DNA from: Populus alba
Taxonomy: Eukaryota; Streptophyta; Magnoliopsida; Malpighiales; Salicaceae
Assembly: GCF_005239225.2 (NCBI RefSeq)
Contig: NC_133298.1
Coordinates: forward strand, 682,001-746,000
Direction of reading: 5' to 3'
Length of the DNA stretch: 64,000 bases
Positions 50,701-61,082 of this stretch are shown here, piece after piece. The notes beneath the pieces are model-generated. The model was given only the letters and a program-made list of their open reading frames with translations, did no database searches and was not told the origin of the DNA. Positions within the stretch are counted from its first letter, which is position 1. Each line of letters begins with the position of its first letter. A program made the translations under genes and the position numbers.

Positions 50701-53400
50701 ACTGATGTAGAACAAGTAGCAGAAGCATACATGCTCAAGAGGGATCACCCGAAATTCAAAGGCAACTGAATTTCGGCAACCGGGGCATCGAAGTCGGAAT
50801 GCCGCGAAACTCACCGAGTCAAAGCGTTTCGGTTTGCGGAAGAAGTGATGTAGAACAAGTAGCAGAAGCATACATGCTCAAGAGGGATCACCCGAAATTC
50901 AAAGGCAACTGAATTTCGGCAACCGGGGCATCGAAGTCGGAATGCCGCGAAACTCAACGAGTCAAAGCGTTTCGCTTTGGGAAGAAAGTGTGATGTAGAA
51001 CAAGTAGCAGAAGCATACATGCTCAAGAGGGATCACCCGAAATTCAAAGGCAACTGAATTTCGGCAACCGGGGCATCGAAGTCGGAATGCCGCGAAACTC
51101 ACCGAGTCAAAGCGTTTCGATGTGTAGTAGAACAAGTAGCAGAAGCATACATGCTCAAGAGGGATCACCCGAAATTCAAAGGCAACTGAATTTCGGCAAC
51201 CGGGGCATCGAAGTCGGAATGCCGCGAAACTCACCGAGTCAAAGCGTTTCGCCGTTTGCGGAAGGAAGTGTGATGTAGAACAAGTAGCAGAAGCATACAT
51301 GCTCAAGAGGGATCACCCGAAATTCAAAGGCAACTGAATTTCGGCAACCGGGGCATCGAAGTCGGAATGCCGCGAAACTCACCGAGTCAAAGCGTTTCGC
51401 CGTTTGGGAAGAAGTGTGATGTAGAACAAGTAGCAGAAGCATACATGCTCAAGAGGGATCACCCGAAATTCAAAGGCAACTGAATTTCGGCAACCGGGGC
51501 ATCGAAGTCGGAATGCCGCGAAACTCACCGAGTCAAAGCGTTTCGCCGTTTGGGAAGAAAGTCTGATGTAGAACAAGTAGCAGAAGCATACATGCTCAAG
51601 AGGGATCACCCGAAATTCAAAGGCAACTGAATTTCGGCAACCGGGGCATCGAAGTCGGAATGCTGCGAAACTCACCGAGTCAAAGCGTTTCGCTGTTTGC
51701 GGAAGGAAGTGTGATGTAGAACAAGTAGCAGAAGCATACATGCTCAAGAGGGATCACCCGAAATTCAAAGGCAACTGAATTTCGGCAACCGGGGCATCGA
51801 AGTCGGAATGCCGCGAAACTCACCGAGTCAAAGCGTTTCGCCGTTTGGGAAGAAAGTCTGATGTAGAACAAGTAGCAGAAGCATACATGCTCAAGAGGGA
51901 TCACCCGAAATTCAAAAGGCAACTGAATTTCGGCAACCGGGGCATCGAAGTCGGAATGCCGCGAAACTCACCGAGTCAAAGCGTTTCGCCGTTTGCGGAA
52001 GAAGTGTGATGTAGAACAAGTAGCGAAGCATACATGCTCAAGAGGGATCACCCGAAATTCAAAGGCAACTGAATTTCGGCAACCGGGGCATCGAAGTCGG
52101 AATGCCGCGAAACTCACCGAGTCAAAGCGTTTCGCCGTTTGCGGAAGAAAGTCCTGATGTAGAACAAGTAGCAGAAGCATACATGCTCAAGAGGGATCAC
52201 CCGAAATTCAAAGGCAACTGAATTTCGGCAACCGGGCATCGAAGTCGGAATGCCGCGAAACTCACCGAGTCAAAGCGTTTCGCCATTTGCGGAAGAAAGT
52301 GTGATGTAGAACAAGTAGCAGAAGCATACATGCTCAAGAGGGATCACCCGAAATTCAAAGGCAACTGAATTTCGGCAACCGGGGCATCGAAGTCGGAATG
52401 GCCGAAACTCACCGAGTCAAAGCGTTTTCGCCGTTTGCGGAAGAAGTGTGATGTAGAACAAGTAGCAGAAGCATACATGCTCAAGAGGGATCACCCGAAA
52501 TTCAAAGGCAACTGAATTTCGGCAACCGGGGCATCGAAGTCGGAATGCCGCGAAACTCACCGAGTCAAAGCGTTTTCGCCGTTTGGGGAAGGAAGTGTGA
52601 TGTAGAACAAGTAGCAGAAGCATACATGCTCAAGAGGGATCACCCGAAATTCAAAGGCAACTGAATTTCGGCAACCGGGCATCGAAGTCGGAATGCCGCG
52701 AAACTCACCGAGTCAAAGCGTTCGCCGTTTAAGAAGTGTGATGTAGAACAAGTAGCAGAAGCATACATGCTCAAGAGGGATCACCGAAAATTCAAAGGCA
52801 ACTGAATTTCGGCAACCGGGCATCGAAGTCGGAATGCCGCGAAACTCACCGAGTCAAAGCGTTTCGCCGTTTGCGGAAGGAAGTGTGATGTAGAACAAGT
52901 AGCAGAAGCATACATGCTCAAGAGGGATCACCCGAAATTCAAAGGCAACTGAATTTCGGCAACCGGGGCATCGAAGTCGGAATGCCGCGAAACTCACCGA
53001 GTCAAAGCGTTTCGCCGTTTGGAAGAAGTGTGATGTAGAACAAGTAGCAGAAGCATACATGCTCAAGAGGGATCACCCCGAAATTCAAAGGCAACTGAAT
53101 TTCGGCAACCGGGGCATCGAAGTCGGAATGCCGTGAAACTCACCGAGTCAAAGCGTTTCGCCGTTTGGGAAGAAAGTCTGATGTAGAACAAGTAGCAGAA
53201 GCATACATGCTCAAGAGGGATCACCCGAAATTCAAAGGCAACTGAATTTCGGCAACCGGGCATCGAAGTCGGAATGCCGCGAAACTCACCGAGTCAAAGC
53301 GTTTGCCGTTTGCGGAAGGAAGTGTGATGTAGAACAAGTAGCAGAAGCATACATGCTCAAGAGGGATCACCCGAAATTCAAAGGCAACTGAATTTCGGCA
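38701..53400 (+). repeat. Highly homogeneous 146-148-bp satellite array, orientation A
   Basis: About 100 monomers that are nearly identical over about 120 bp. Almost all differences fall in one short segment: GTTTGCGGAAGGAAGTGTGA, GTTTGCGGAAGAAGTGTGA, GTTTGCGGAAGAAGTCTGA or GTTTGGGAAGAAGTCTGA. These set the length to 148, 147 or less. Every monomer contains a perfect dyad (CCGAAATTCA, 8-base loop AAGGCAAC, TGAATTTCGG), a second dyad (GCGAAAC and GTTTCGC, 15 bases apart) and a short one (AGCAT-AC-ATGCT). The monomer is rich in CG dinucleotides, which are intact here. No clear higher-order order is visible. Near-identity fits recent amplification, but collapse or over-polishing of the assembly could look the same. 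Runs of 147-bp monomers leave one minus-strand frame open (for example 48795-49751); I do not treat this as a gene. Confidence 0.97.
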
Positions 53401-56400
53401 ACCGGGGCATCGAAGTCGGAATGCCGAAACTCACCGAGTCAAGTGTTTCGCCGTTTGGGAAGAAGTGTGATGTAGAACAAAGTAGCAGAAGCATACATGC
53501 TCAAGAGGGATCACCCGAAATTCAAAGGCAACTGAATTTCGGCAACCGGGGCATCGAAGTTGGAATGCCGCGAAACTCACCGAGTCAAAGTTCGATTTGT
53601 GAGGAAGTGTGATGTAGAACAAGTAGCAGAAGCATACATGCTCAAGAGGGATCACCTGAAATTCAAAGGCAACTGAATTTCGGCAACCGGGGCATCGAAG
53701 TCGGAATGCGTGAAACTCACCGAGTCAAAGCGTTTCGCCATTTTGGGAAGAAGTGTGATGTAGAACAAGTAGCAGGAAGCATACATGCTCAAGAGGGATC
53801 ACCCGAAATTCAAAGGCAACTGAATTTTCGGCAACCGGGGCAATCGAAGTCGGAATGCGCGAAACTCACAGAGTCAAAGCGTTTCGCCGTTTAAGAAAGT
53901 CTGATGTAGAACAAGTCGCGAAGCATACATGCTCAAGAGGGATCACCTGAAAATTCAAAGGCACTGAATTTCAACCGGAGCATCGAAGTCGGAATGCCGC
54001 GAAAACTCACCGAGTCAAAGCGTTTCGCCGTTTGGGGAAGGAAACCAGAAGCCATGCGAGGGACATTCAAAGGTGAATTTCGGCAAACGGGGATACATCG
54101 AAGCGGAATGGAGTCAAAGCGTTTCGCCGTTTGCGGAAGGAAGTGTGATGTAGAACAAGTAGCACGAAGCATACATGCTCAAAGAGGGACCACAAATTTC
54201 AAAGGCAACTGAAATTTCCGCAACCGGGCAGCGAAGTCGGAATGCCGTGAAACTCACCGAGTCAAAGCGTTTCGCCGTTGCCAGGAAGCATACATGCTCA
54301 CCGCGAAGTAGCAGAAAGCATACAGAAGCATACATGCTCAAGAGGGATCACCGAAAATTTGAAAGGCAACTGAATTTCGGCAGTAAGTCGGGAATAGGCG
54401 AAAACTCATCGAGTCAAAAGCGTTTCGCCGCTGATGTAGAACAAGTAGCAGAAGCATACATGCTCAGAGGATCACCCGAAATTCAAAGGCAACTGAATTT
54501 CGGCAACCGGGTATCAAGTCGGAATGCCGCGAAAACTCACCGAGTCAAAGCGTTTTCGCCGTTTGCGGAAGGACTGATGTAGAACAAGTAGCAGAAGCAT
54601 ACATGCTCAATGAGGGATCACCCGAAATTCAAAGGCAACTGAATTTGGCAACCGGGATCGAAGTCAATGCCGAAACTCATCGAGTCAAAGCGTTTGCCGT
54701 TTGCGGACAACTCAATGGCAACCGGAGCATCGAAAATGCCGCGAAACTCACCGAGTCAAAGCAAGAAGTGTGATGTAGAACAAAGTACAGCGTCATTTGC
54801 AACCCGACCAATCACCGAAATTGTAAACTCATTTCGGGCAACCGGCACCGGGGCATCGAAGTAAGGAATGCGTGGAAACCTCACGCGAGTGCAGCGTTTC
54901 GCCGTTTGGGAAGAAGTCTGATGTAGGAACAAGTCGCGAAGCATACATGCTCAAGAGGGATCACCCGCGAAATTCAAAGGCAACTGAATTTTGCAACGGG
55001 GCATCGAAGTCCGGAATGCCGAAACTCCACCGAGTCAAAGCGTTTCGCCGTTTGCGGAAAAGTGTGATGTATAACAAGTAGCAGAAGCATACATGCTAAA
55101 GAGATCCCGAAAATTCAAAAGGCAACTGAACTGAAATTAATTCGGCAACCGGCTCAAGTCGAATGCCTCCGGAAAAATCATGAGTAAATTTTTCCCGTTC
55201 GGAAGGAAAGTGTGATGTACAACAAGTAGCAGAAAAAAAGCATACATGCTCAAGAGGGATCACCAAAATTCAAAGGCAACTGAATTTCGGCAACCGGGGC
55301 ATCGAAGTCCGGAATGCCTGTAAAACTCACGAGTCAAAGCGTTTTCGCCCGTTTGGGAAGGAAAGTGAGTAAACAAGTAGCAGAAGCAATACATGCTCAA
55401 GAGGGATCCACCCGAAATTCAAAGGAACTAATTTGGCAACCGGAGCATCGAAGTGGAATGCCGCGAAACTCCACCGAGTCAAATCGTTTCGCCATTTGCG
55501 GAAGGAAGTGGATAAGGAACAAGGTAACGCAGAAGCATACATGCATCAAAGAGGGATCACCCGAAAATTCAAAGGCAATTTCACAACCGGGGCATCGAAG
55601 CCGGAATTCAGCAACCGGGGGCATCGAAGTCGCCGTTGCGGAAGGAAGTTACAAGCAGGGAACCACGAAATTCAAAGCAAACTCCCAACCGAGGGAATCG
55701 GAAGGCCTCGAACTTATTTCGCTCACTCGTCAAGAGCGTTTTCGCTTTGCCCCTTTGGATGAAAGAAACTGGTGTAGAACAAGTGTGAGTAGAAGCATAC
55801 ATGCTCAAGAGCGATCACCCGAAATTCAAAGGCAACTGAATTTCGGCAACCAGGGCATCGAAAGAAAATGCCGAAACTCACCGAGTCATAAAGCGTTTGG
55901 CCGTTCGCGGAAGGAAGTGTGATGTAGAACAAGTAGCAGAAGGCATACATGCTCAAGAGGGATCACCCAAAATTCAAAGGCAACTGAATTTCAGCAACCG
56001 GGCATCAAAGTCGGAAATGCCGCTGAAACTCACCGAGTTCAAAGCGTTTCGTCGTTTGCGGGAAGAAAGTGTGATGTAGAACAAGTAGCAATAAAGCATA
56101 CATTGCTCAAGAGGGACACCCGAAATTCAAAGGCAACTGAATTTCGGCAACCAGGGCATCGAAGTCGGAATGCCCGCGATTCAAAAGTCATCGAGTCAAA
56201 GCGTTTCGCCCTATTTGCGGAAGAAGTGTGATGTAGGACAAGTAGCAGAAGCATAACAATCGGAATGCCAGCAATCAAAAGGGATCACCCGCGAATTCAA
56301 AAGGCAACTGAATTTCGCAACCGGGGCACGAATTGAAGTCGGAATGAGTTAAAGCTTTGCTCCGAAGTCAAGTGATGGTAAACTCGAGTCAAAGCAACCA

Positions 56401-57019
56401 AAATCAAAGTTCAGCCCGTTTGCGAAAACTCCAACCGGAAAGTGTGATGTAGAACACCTTACATAGCAGAAGCATACATGATTCAAAAAAAATGAGCAAA
56501 CCAGGATCACCGTAATGCTAAATTCATTCACGCGTCGCATTTGGCAACGTTAATTTCGGCAAATTTCCCGGGGGCATTGAGAGCATCGATCCAGTCGGCC
56601 GTGTGCAATGCCGCATGAAACTCACCCTTAATTTCGAGTCAAAGCGTTCAAACGTTTGGCCCTTTGCGGATGAAAGTCTGATGTAGAACAAGTAGCAGAA
56701 GAATACATGCTCAAGAGCGATTACCCGAAATTCAAAGGCAACTGAATTTCTGGCAAAACCGGGGCATCGAAGTGGAAATGTCGCGAAACTTCACCGAGTA
56801 AAGCGTTTGGCCGTTCGCGGAAGGAAGTGTGATGTAGAACAAGTAAGCAGAAGCATACATGCTCAAGAGGGAATCACCCCAAAATTCAAGGCAACTGAAT
56901 TTTCGGCAACCGGGGGCATCCAGTCGGAATGCCGTGAAACTCACGATCAAAGGTTTTCGTCGTTTGGGGAAGAAAGTCTGATGTAGAAACAAGTCGCAGA
57001 AGCATACATGCTTAAGAGG
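53401..57019 (+). repeat. 148-bp satellite array, orientation A, noisy end of contig 3
   Basis: Homogeneous-type monomers with increasing indels. From about 53.9 kb there are deletions, duplicated words and chimeric order (for example 54040-54430, 54700-54900, 55560-55760 and 56330-56660). The last recognisable monomer text is GCATACATGCTTAAGAGG just before 57020. Confidence 0.92.
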
Positions 57020-57197
57020 AAAATTGCTTGACCGCTTTTTATGATCGGCTTGTTTTAACTCGCAAGCCACGAGTGTGCGATGTAGCAATTAACTCGGTAA
57101 GATCGAGGTTCATATCCACAGAGAGCTAGATCTGGAAAATAAGCTATAACAACAAAAAAAACTCAGAGAAATTAAATTAACAATAACTTGGTTGAAA
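57020..57197 (-). mobile_element. Edge of an LTR-like element running into a gap
   Basis: The satellite stops at about 57019 and non-satellite, AT-rich sequence follows. GATCGAGGTTCATATCC then CACAGAGAG at 57101-57125 resembles the motif near the left edge of the LTRs at 24680 (GGGGTCGATCCCACGAGG) and 60034 (GACCGGGGTCGAACC then ACAGAGAGG). In those it begins 71 and 67 bp inside the LTR. If the LTR here starts at the TG of TGACCGC (57029), the distance is 72 bp. This is therefore probably the downstream edge of another LTR on the minus strand, the rest of which is hidden in the gap. The nine bases 57020-57028 are unexplained. Confidence 0.65.
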
Positions 57198-57697
57198 NNN
57201 NNNNNNNNNNNNNNNNNNNNNNNNNNNNNNNNNNNNNNNNNNNNNNNNNNNNNNNNNNNNNNNNNNNNNNNNNNNNNNNNNNNNNNNNNNNNNNNNNNNN
57301 NNNNNNNNNNNNNNNNNNNNNNNNNNNNNNNNNNNNNNNNNNNNNNNNNNNNNNNNNNNNNNNNNNNNNNNNNNNNNNNNNNNNNNNNNNNNNNNNNNNN
57401 NNNNNNNNNNNNNNNNNNNNNNNNNNNNNNNNNNNNNNNNNNNNNNNNNNNNNNNNNNNNNNNNNNNNNNNNNNNNNNNNNNNNNNNNNNNNNNNNNNNN
57501 NNNNNNNNNNNNNNNNNNNNNNNNNNNNNNNNNNNNNNNNNNNNNNNNNNNNNNNNNNNNNNNNNNNNNNNNNNNNNNNNNNNNNNNNNNNNNNNNNNNN
57601 NNNNNNNNNNNNNNNNNNNNNNNNNNNNNNNNNNNNNNNNNNNNNNNNNNNNNNNNNNNNNNNNNNNNNNNNNNNNNNNNNNNNNNNNNNNNNNNNN
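57198..57697. other. Assembly gap, 500 N
   Basis: Exactly 500 undetermined bases. LTR-like sequence enters on the left and satellite leaves on the right, so the true gap probably holds the rest of an LTR or a whole retroelement and is likely longer than 500 bp. Confidence 0.99.
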
Positions 57698-58950
57698 ATC
57701 GGGGATCGAATCGAATGTCAGTAAACACGGGTCAAAGCATCGCCCTTACGTTGCGAGGGAAGTGTGATGTAGAACAGTAGCAGAACACTTACTATGACTC
57801 AAGGACACCCAAATTACCAAAGCAACTTGAATTCGCAACGGGGCATCGAAGTCGGAAACTAAAACTCACCGAGTCAAAGCCTTTCGCCGTTTACGAAGGA
57901 GTATATGTAGAACAAGTAGCAGAAGCAACATGCCCAGAGATACCGAATTCAAGGCACTGAATTCGGCAACCGGGGCATCGAAGTCGGAATGCCACGAACA
58001 AAACTCAACGGTCAAAGTGTTTCAATAGTATGCCGAAGGAAGTGTGTGTGAACAATAGCGAAAACATGTCAAGACGTATCACCCGAAATTCAAAGGCCAA
58101 TAATTTCGACAACGGGCATCGAAGTCAAAATGCCGCGAAACTCACGTCAAAGTTCGCTGTTGCGGAGAGAAATTTGGTGTAGAACAAGTAGCAGAAGCAT
58201 ATGCTCAAGGGATCACCTGAAAATTCAAAGGCAACTGAATTTCGGCAATCCTTCTGATGCCCAAGCATCGAAAGTCGGAATGCCCTGACCGGGACAATAT
58301 CTCACCGCTAGTCAAAGCGTTTGGCCGTTAGCGTGTAAAGAAAGTTCTGATGTAGAACAAGTACAAGCAGAAGCATACATGGGCTCAGAGGTACTCACCC
58401 GAAATTCAAAGGCAACTGAATTTCGCAACCGAGCATCGAAGTCGGAATGCTGTGAAACTCAGCCGAGTCAAAGCGTTTCGCCGTTGCGGAAGAAGTAGTT
58501 GATGTAGAACAAGTAGCAAAGCATACATGCCAAGAGGGATCACCCGAAATTCAAAGGCAAATGAATTCGGCAACGGTGCATCGAAGTCGGAATGCCGCGA
58601 AAACTCACCGAGTCAAAGCGTTCGCTGTTTCGGAGGAAGTTGATGTAGAACAAGTAGCAGAAGCATACATGCTCAAGATCACCCGAACTTCAAAGGCAAC
58701 TGAATTTCGGCAACGGGCAGCGAAGTCAACGACTAGCGAAACTCACCGAGTCAAAAGCGTTTCGATGTTTTTTGCGGAAGGAAGTGTGATGTAAAACAAG
58801 TAGCAGAAGCATACATGCTCAAGACGGATCACCCGAAATTCAAAGGCAACTGAATTTCTGCAACCGGGGCATCGAAGTCGGCAATGCCGCGAAACTCACC
58901 AGAGTCAAAGCGTTTTCGCTGTTTGCGGAAGGAAAGTTTGGTGTAGAACA
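57698..58950 (+). repeat. 148-bp satellite array, orientation A, noisy start of contig 4
   Basis: About eight monomers with frequent indels near the gap (worst before 58.1 kb) that fade by about 58.9 kb. Orientation matches contig 3. Confidence 0.92.
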
Positions 58951-60033
58951 AGTAGCAGAAGCATACATGCTCAAGAGGGATCACCTGAAATTCAAAGGCA
59001 ACTGAATTTCGGAACCGGGGTAGCGAAGTGTGAACGCCGCGAAACTCACCGGGTCAAAGCGTTTCGCCGTTTGCGGAAGGAAGTGTGATGTAGAACAAGT
59101 AGCATAAGCATACATGCTCAAGACGGATCACCCGAAATTCAAAGGCAACTGAATTTCGGCAATCGGGGCATCGAATTCGGAATGCCGTGAAACTCACCGG
59201 GTCAAAGCATTTCGCCGTTTGCGGAAGGAAGTGTGATGTAGAACAAGTAGCAGAAGCATACATGCTCAAGAGGGATCACCCGAAATTCAAAGGCAACTGA
59301 ATTTCGGCAACCGGGGCATCGAAGTCGGAATGCCGCGAAACTCACCGAGTCAAAGCGTTTCGCCGTTTACGGAAGGAAGTATGATGTAGAACAAGTAGCA
59401 GAAGCATACATGCCCAAGAGGGATAACCGAAATTCAAAGGCAACTTGAATTTTCGGCAACCGGGGCATCGAAGTCGGAATGCCGCGAAACTCACCGAGTC
59501 AAAGTGTTTCATAGTTTGCGGAAGGAAGTGTGATGTAGAACAAGTAGCAGAAGCATACATGCTCAAGAGGGATCACCCGAAATTCAAAGGCAACTGAATT
59601 TCGGCAACCGGGGCATCGAACTCGGAATGCCGCGAAACTCACCGAGTCAAAGCGTTTCGCCGTTTACGGAAGGAAGTATGATGTAGAACAAGTAGCAGAA
59701 GCATACATGCCCAAGAGGGATAACCGAAATTCAAAGGCAACTGAATTTCGGCAACCGGGGCATCGAAGTCGGAATGCCGCAAAACTCACCGAGTCAAAGT
59801 GTTTCATAGTTTGCGGAAGGAAGTGTGATGTAGAACAAGTAGCAGAAGCATACATGCTCAAGAGGTATCACCCGAAATTCAAAGGCAACTGAATTTCGGC
59901 AATCGGGGCATCGAAGTCGGAATGCCGCGAAACTCACCGAGTCAAAGTGTTTCATAGTTTGCGGAAGGAAGTGTGATGTAGAACAAGTAGCAGAAGCATA
60001 CATGCTCAAGAGGTATCACCCGAAATTCAAAGG
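58951..60033 (+). repeat. 148-bp satellite array, orientation A, last clean monomers before the retrotransposon
   Basis: About seven clean monomers close to the contig 3 type, including two copies of a local variant pair: AGTGTTTCATAGTTTGCGG and GTTTACGGAAGGAAGTATGA. The pair at about 59.34-59.66 kb is repeated at about 59.64-59.95 kb. The array ends inside a monomer at CGAAATTCAAAGG (60033), where the LTR begins. Confidence 0.95.
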
Positions 60034-60152
60034 TGACACGACCAAAAGCTTGATGTCTCTTCCCAAGTGCAGGAGTGTCGAAGTAATAAATAACCCAGCA
60101 AGACCGGGGTCGAACCACAGAGAGGTTAATTGTATAAATTATAAATAACAAG

Positions 60153-60190
60153 ACAACAACAACAACAACAACAACAACAATAATAATACT
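60153..60190. repeat. (AAC)n/(AAT)n microsatellite inside the LTR
   Basis: About nine uninterrupted AAC units followed by AAT units; a second AAT-rich stretch lies at 60312-60350. Confidence 0.95.
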
Positions 60191-61071
60191 CAGTACGTGG
60201 CGTTGTTATACCTGAGAATGATCTAAAGATCGGGTCACAGGTTTCCAGCCTATATACTGACTTTATGAAAAGATTCAAAGATATATATTATATAATATAA
60301 ACAGAATGTAAATAATAATAATAATAACAATGATAATATAATAATAACAGAAGATGAAGAAATTAATGAGAAACTTTGAGATAAAAGATTAACGTAAGGA
60401 TTAAACAATGATAAAAACAAATGTCAAGGTTAGAGGATCCACTAATGGTACTTCGAACAAGTATAATATAAACTCTTATTACTCAATTGGAAAACCACAC
60501 ATAAAGGAGGTTCCAATCAGATTATAAATTGTTAACATGATTACATTAATTATCTTATTCGAATAAAGCTAATACTTGTAAATGTTGGCAGGCATTCATG
60601 ATATAACTTATGTTAACAACAAATCAAGTTCCTTTCATAGCTCAGGTGTCGGTTAAACCATACAGTATGGCTATGAAAGTGCCAAGTATTTGTTGTACCA
60701 AGTGTTACACAACATAAATCTAGATTAACCATTTAACAAGCAAGTATTAAAGTGAACAAGATAACAAATATAAAACATGTTAGTATATCCAACGTTAAGG
60801 TCCATGTTAAGTTTATTATATACTTGTTCTTTACACCATTAGTGTACCCTTTTCACCTTGACATAATTAACTTAGCTAACATAATAAAAGAAAGAAACAT
60901 AAATGGAGCAAGACAAGAACATAAATGAGAAGAAGTTAACTAGACAAAGGAAAGGAAATGAAGTGCATAAACTTGATATTAATGAAAGCAAGACATAAGC
61001 AATACAAAGAGAGAAAGCAAGAGCATGATCTTGATCTGAACACCAGATGCCTCAATACATGGTAAGTGCCT

Positions 61072-61082
61072 CCTTTTATAGG
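61072..61082 (-). promoter_or_regulatory. TATA box of the 3' LTR
   Basis: The minus strand reads CCTATAAAAGG, matching the plant TATA consensus, about 1.04 kb from the LTR's downstream edge and about 680 bp from its upstream edge. In an intact element the same box in the 5' LTR would drive transcription. In this 3' copy it would direct transcripts towards the satellite array. Confidence 0.6.

Noticed and set aside
38701..53400. CENP-B box in the monomer (TTCG...CGGG)
   Set aside because: The best candidate, TTTCGGCAACCGGGG, has five bases between TTCG and CGGG instead of seven and lacks the conserved central A, so it does not fit the motif.
15951..53400. Splice-donor-like word GGTGAGT in each monomer (antisense to orientation A)
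   Set aside because: It is part of the ACTC-ACC-GAGT dyad region. No matching acceptor or transcript evidence is visible, so a role in splicing cannot be supported.
37189..57019. A clear higher-order repeat in contig 3 from the order of 146-, 147- and 148-bp monomers
   Set aside because: The order of length variants shows no repeating word that I could follow, and the variable segment may be affected by consensus errors.
225..59861. Dozens of short open frames with a Cys-rich repeated peptide (RCPGCRNSVAFEF, CFCYLFYI)
   Set aside because: They are translations of the satellite's antisense strand. They recur with every monomer, break at each 148-bp copy, and show no start context, splice structure or selection for coding.
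1..60033. CRISPR-like array
   Set aside because: Monomers of about 148 bp abut directly with no unique spacers; there are no cas genes and the context is a plant nuclear genome.
1..60033. 5S rDNA, rDNA spacer or tRNA-derived repeat
   Set aside because: I saw no 5S internal control region, no tRNA A/B box pair with a cloverleaf fold, and no ribosomal words in the monomer.
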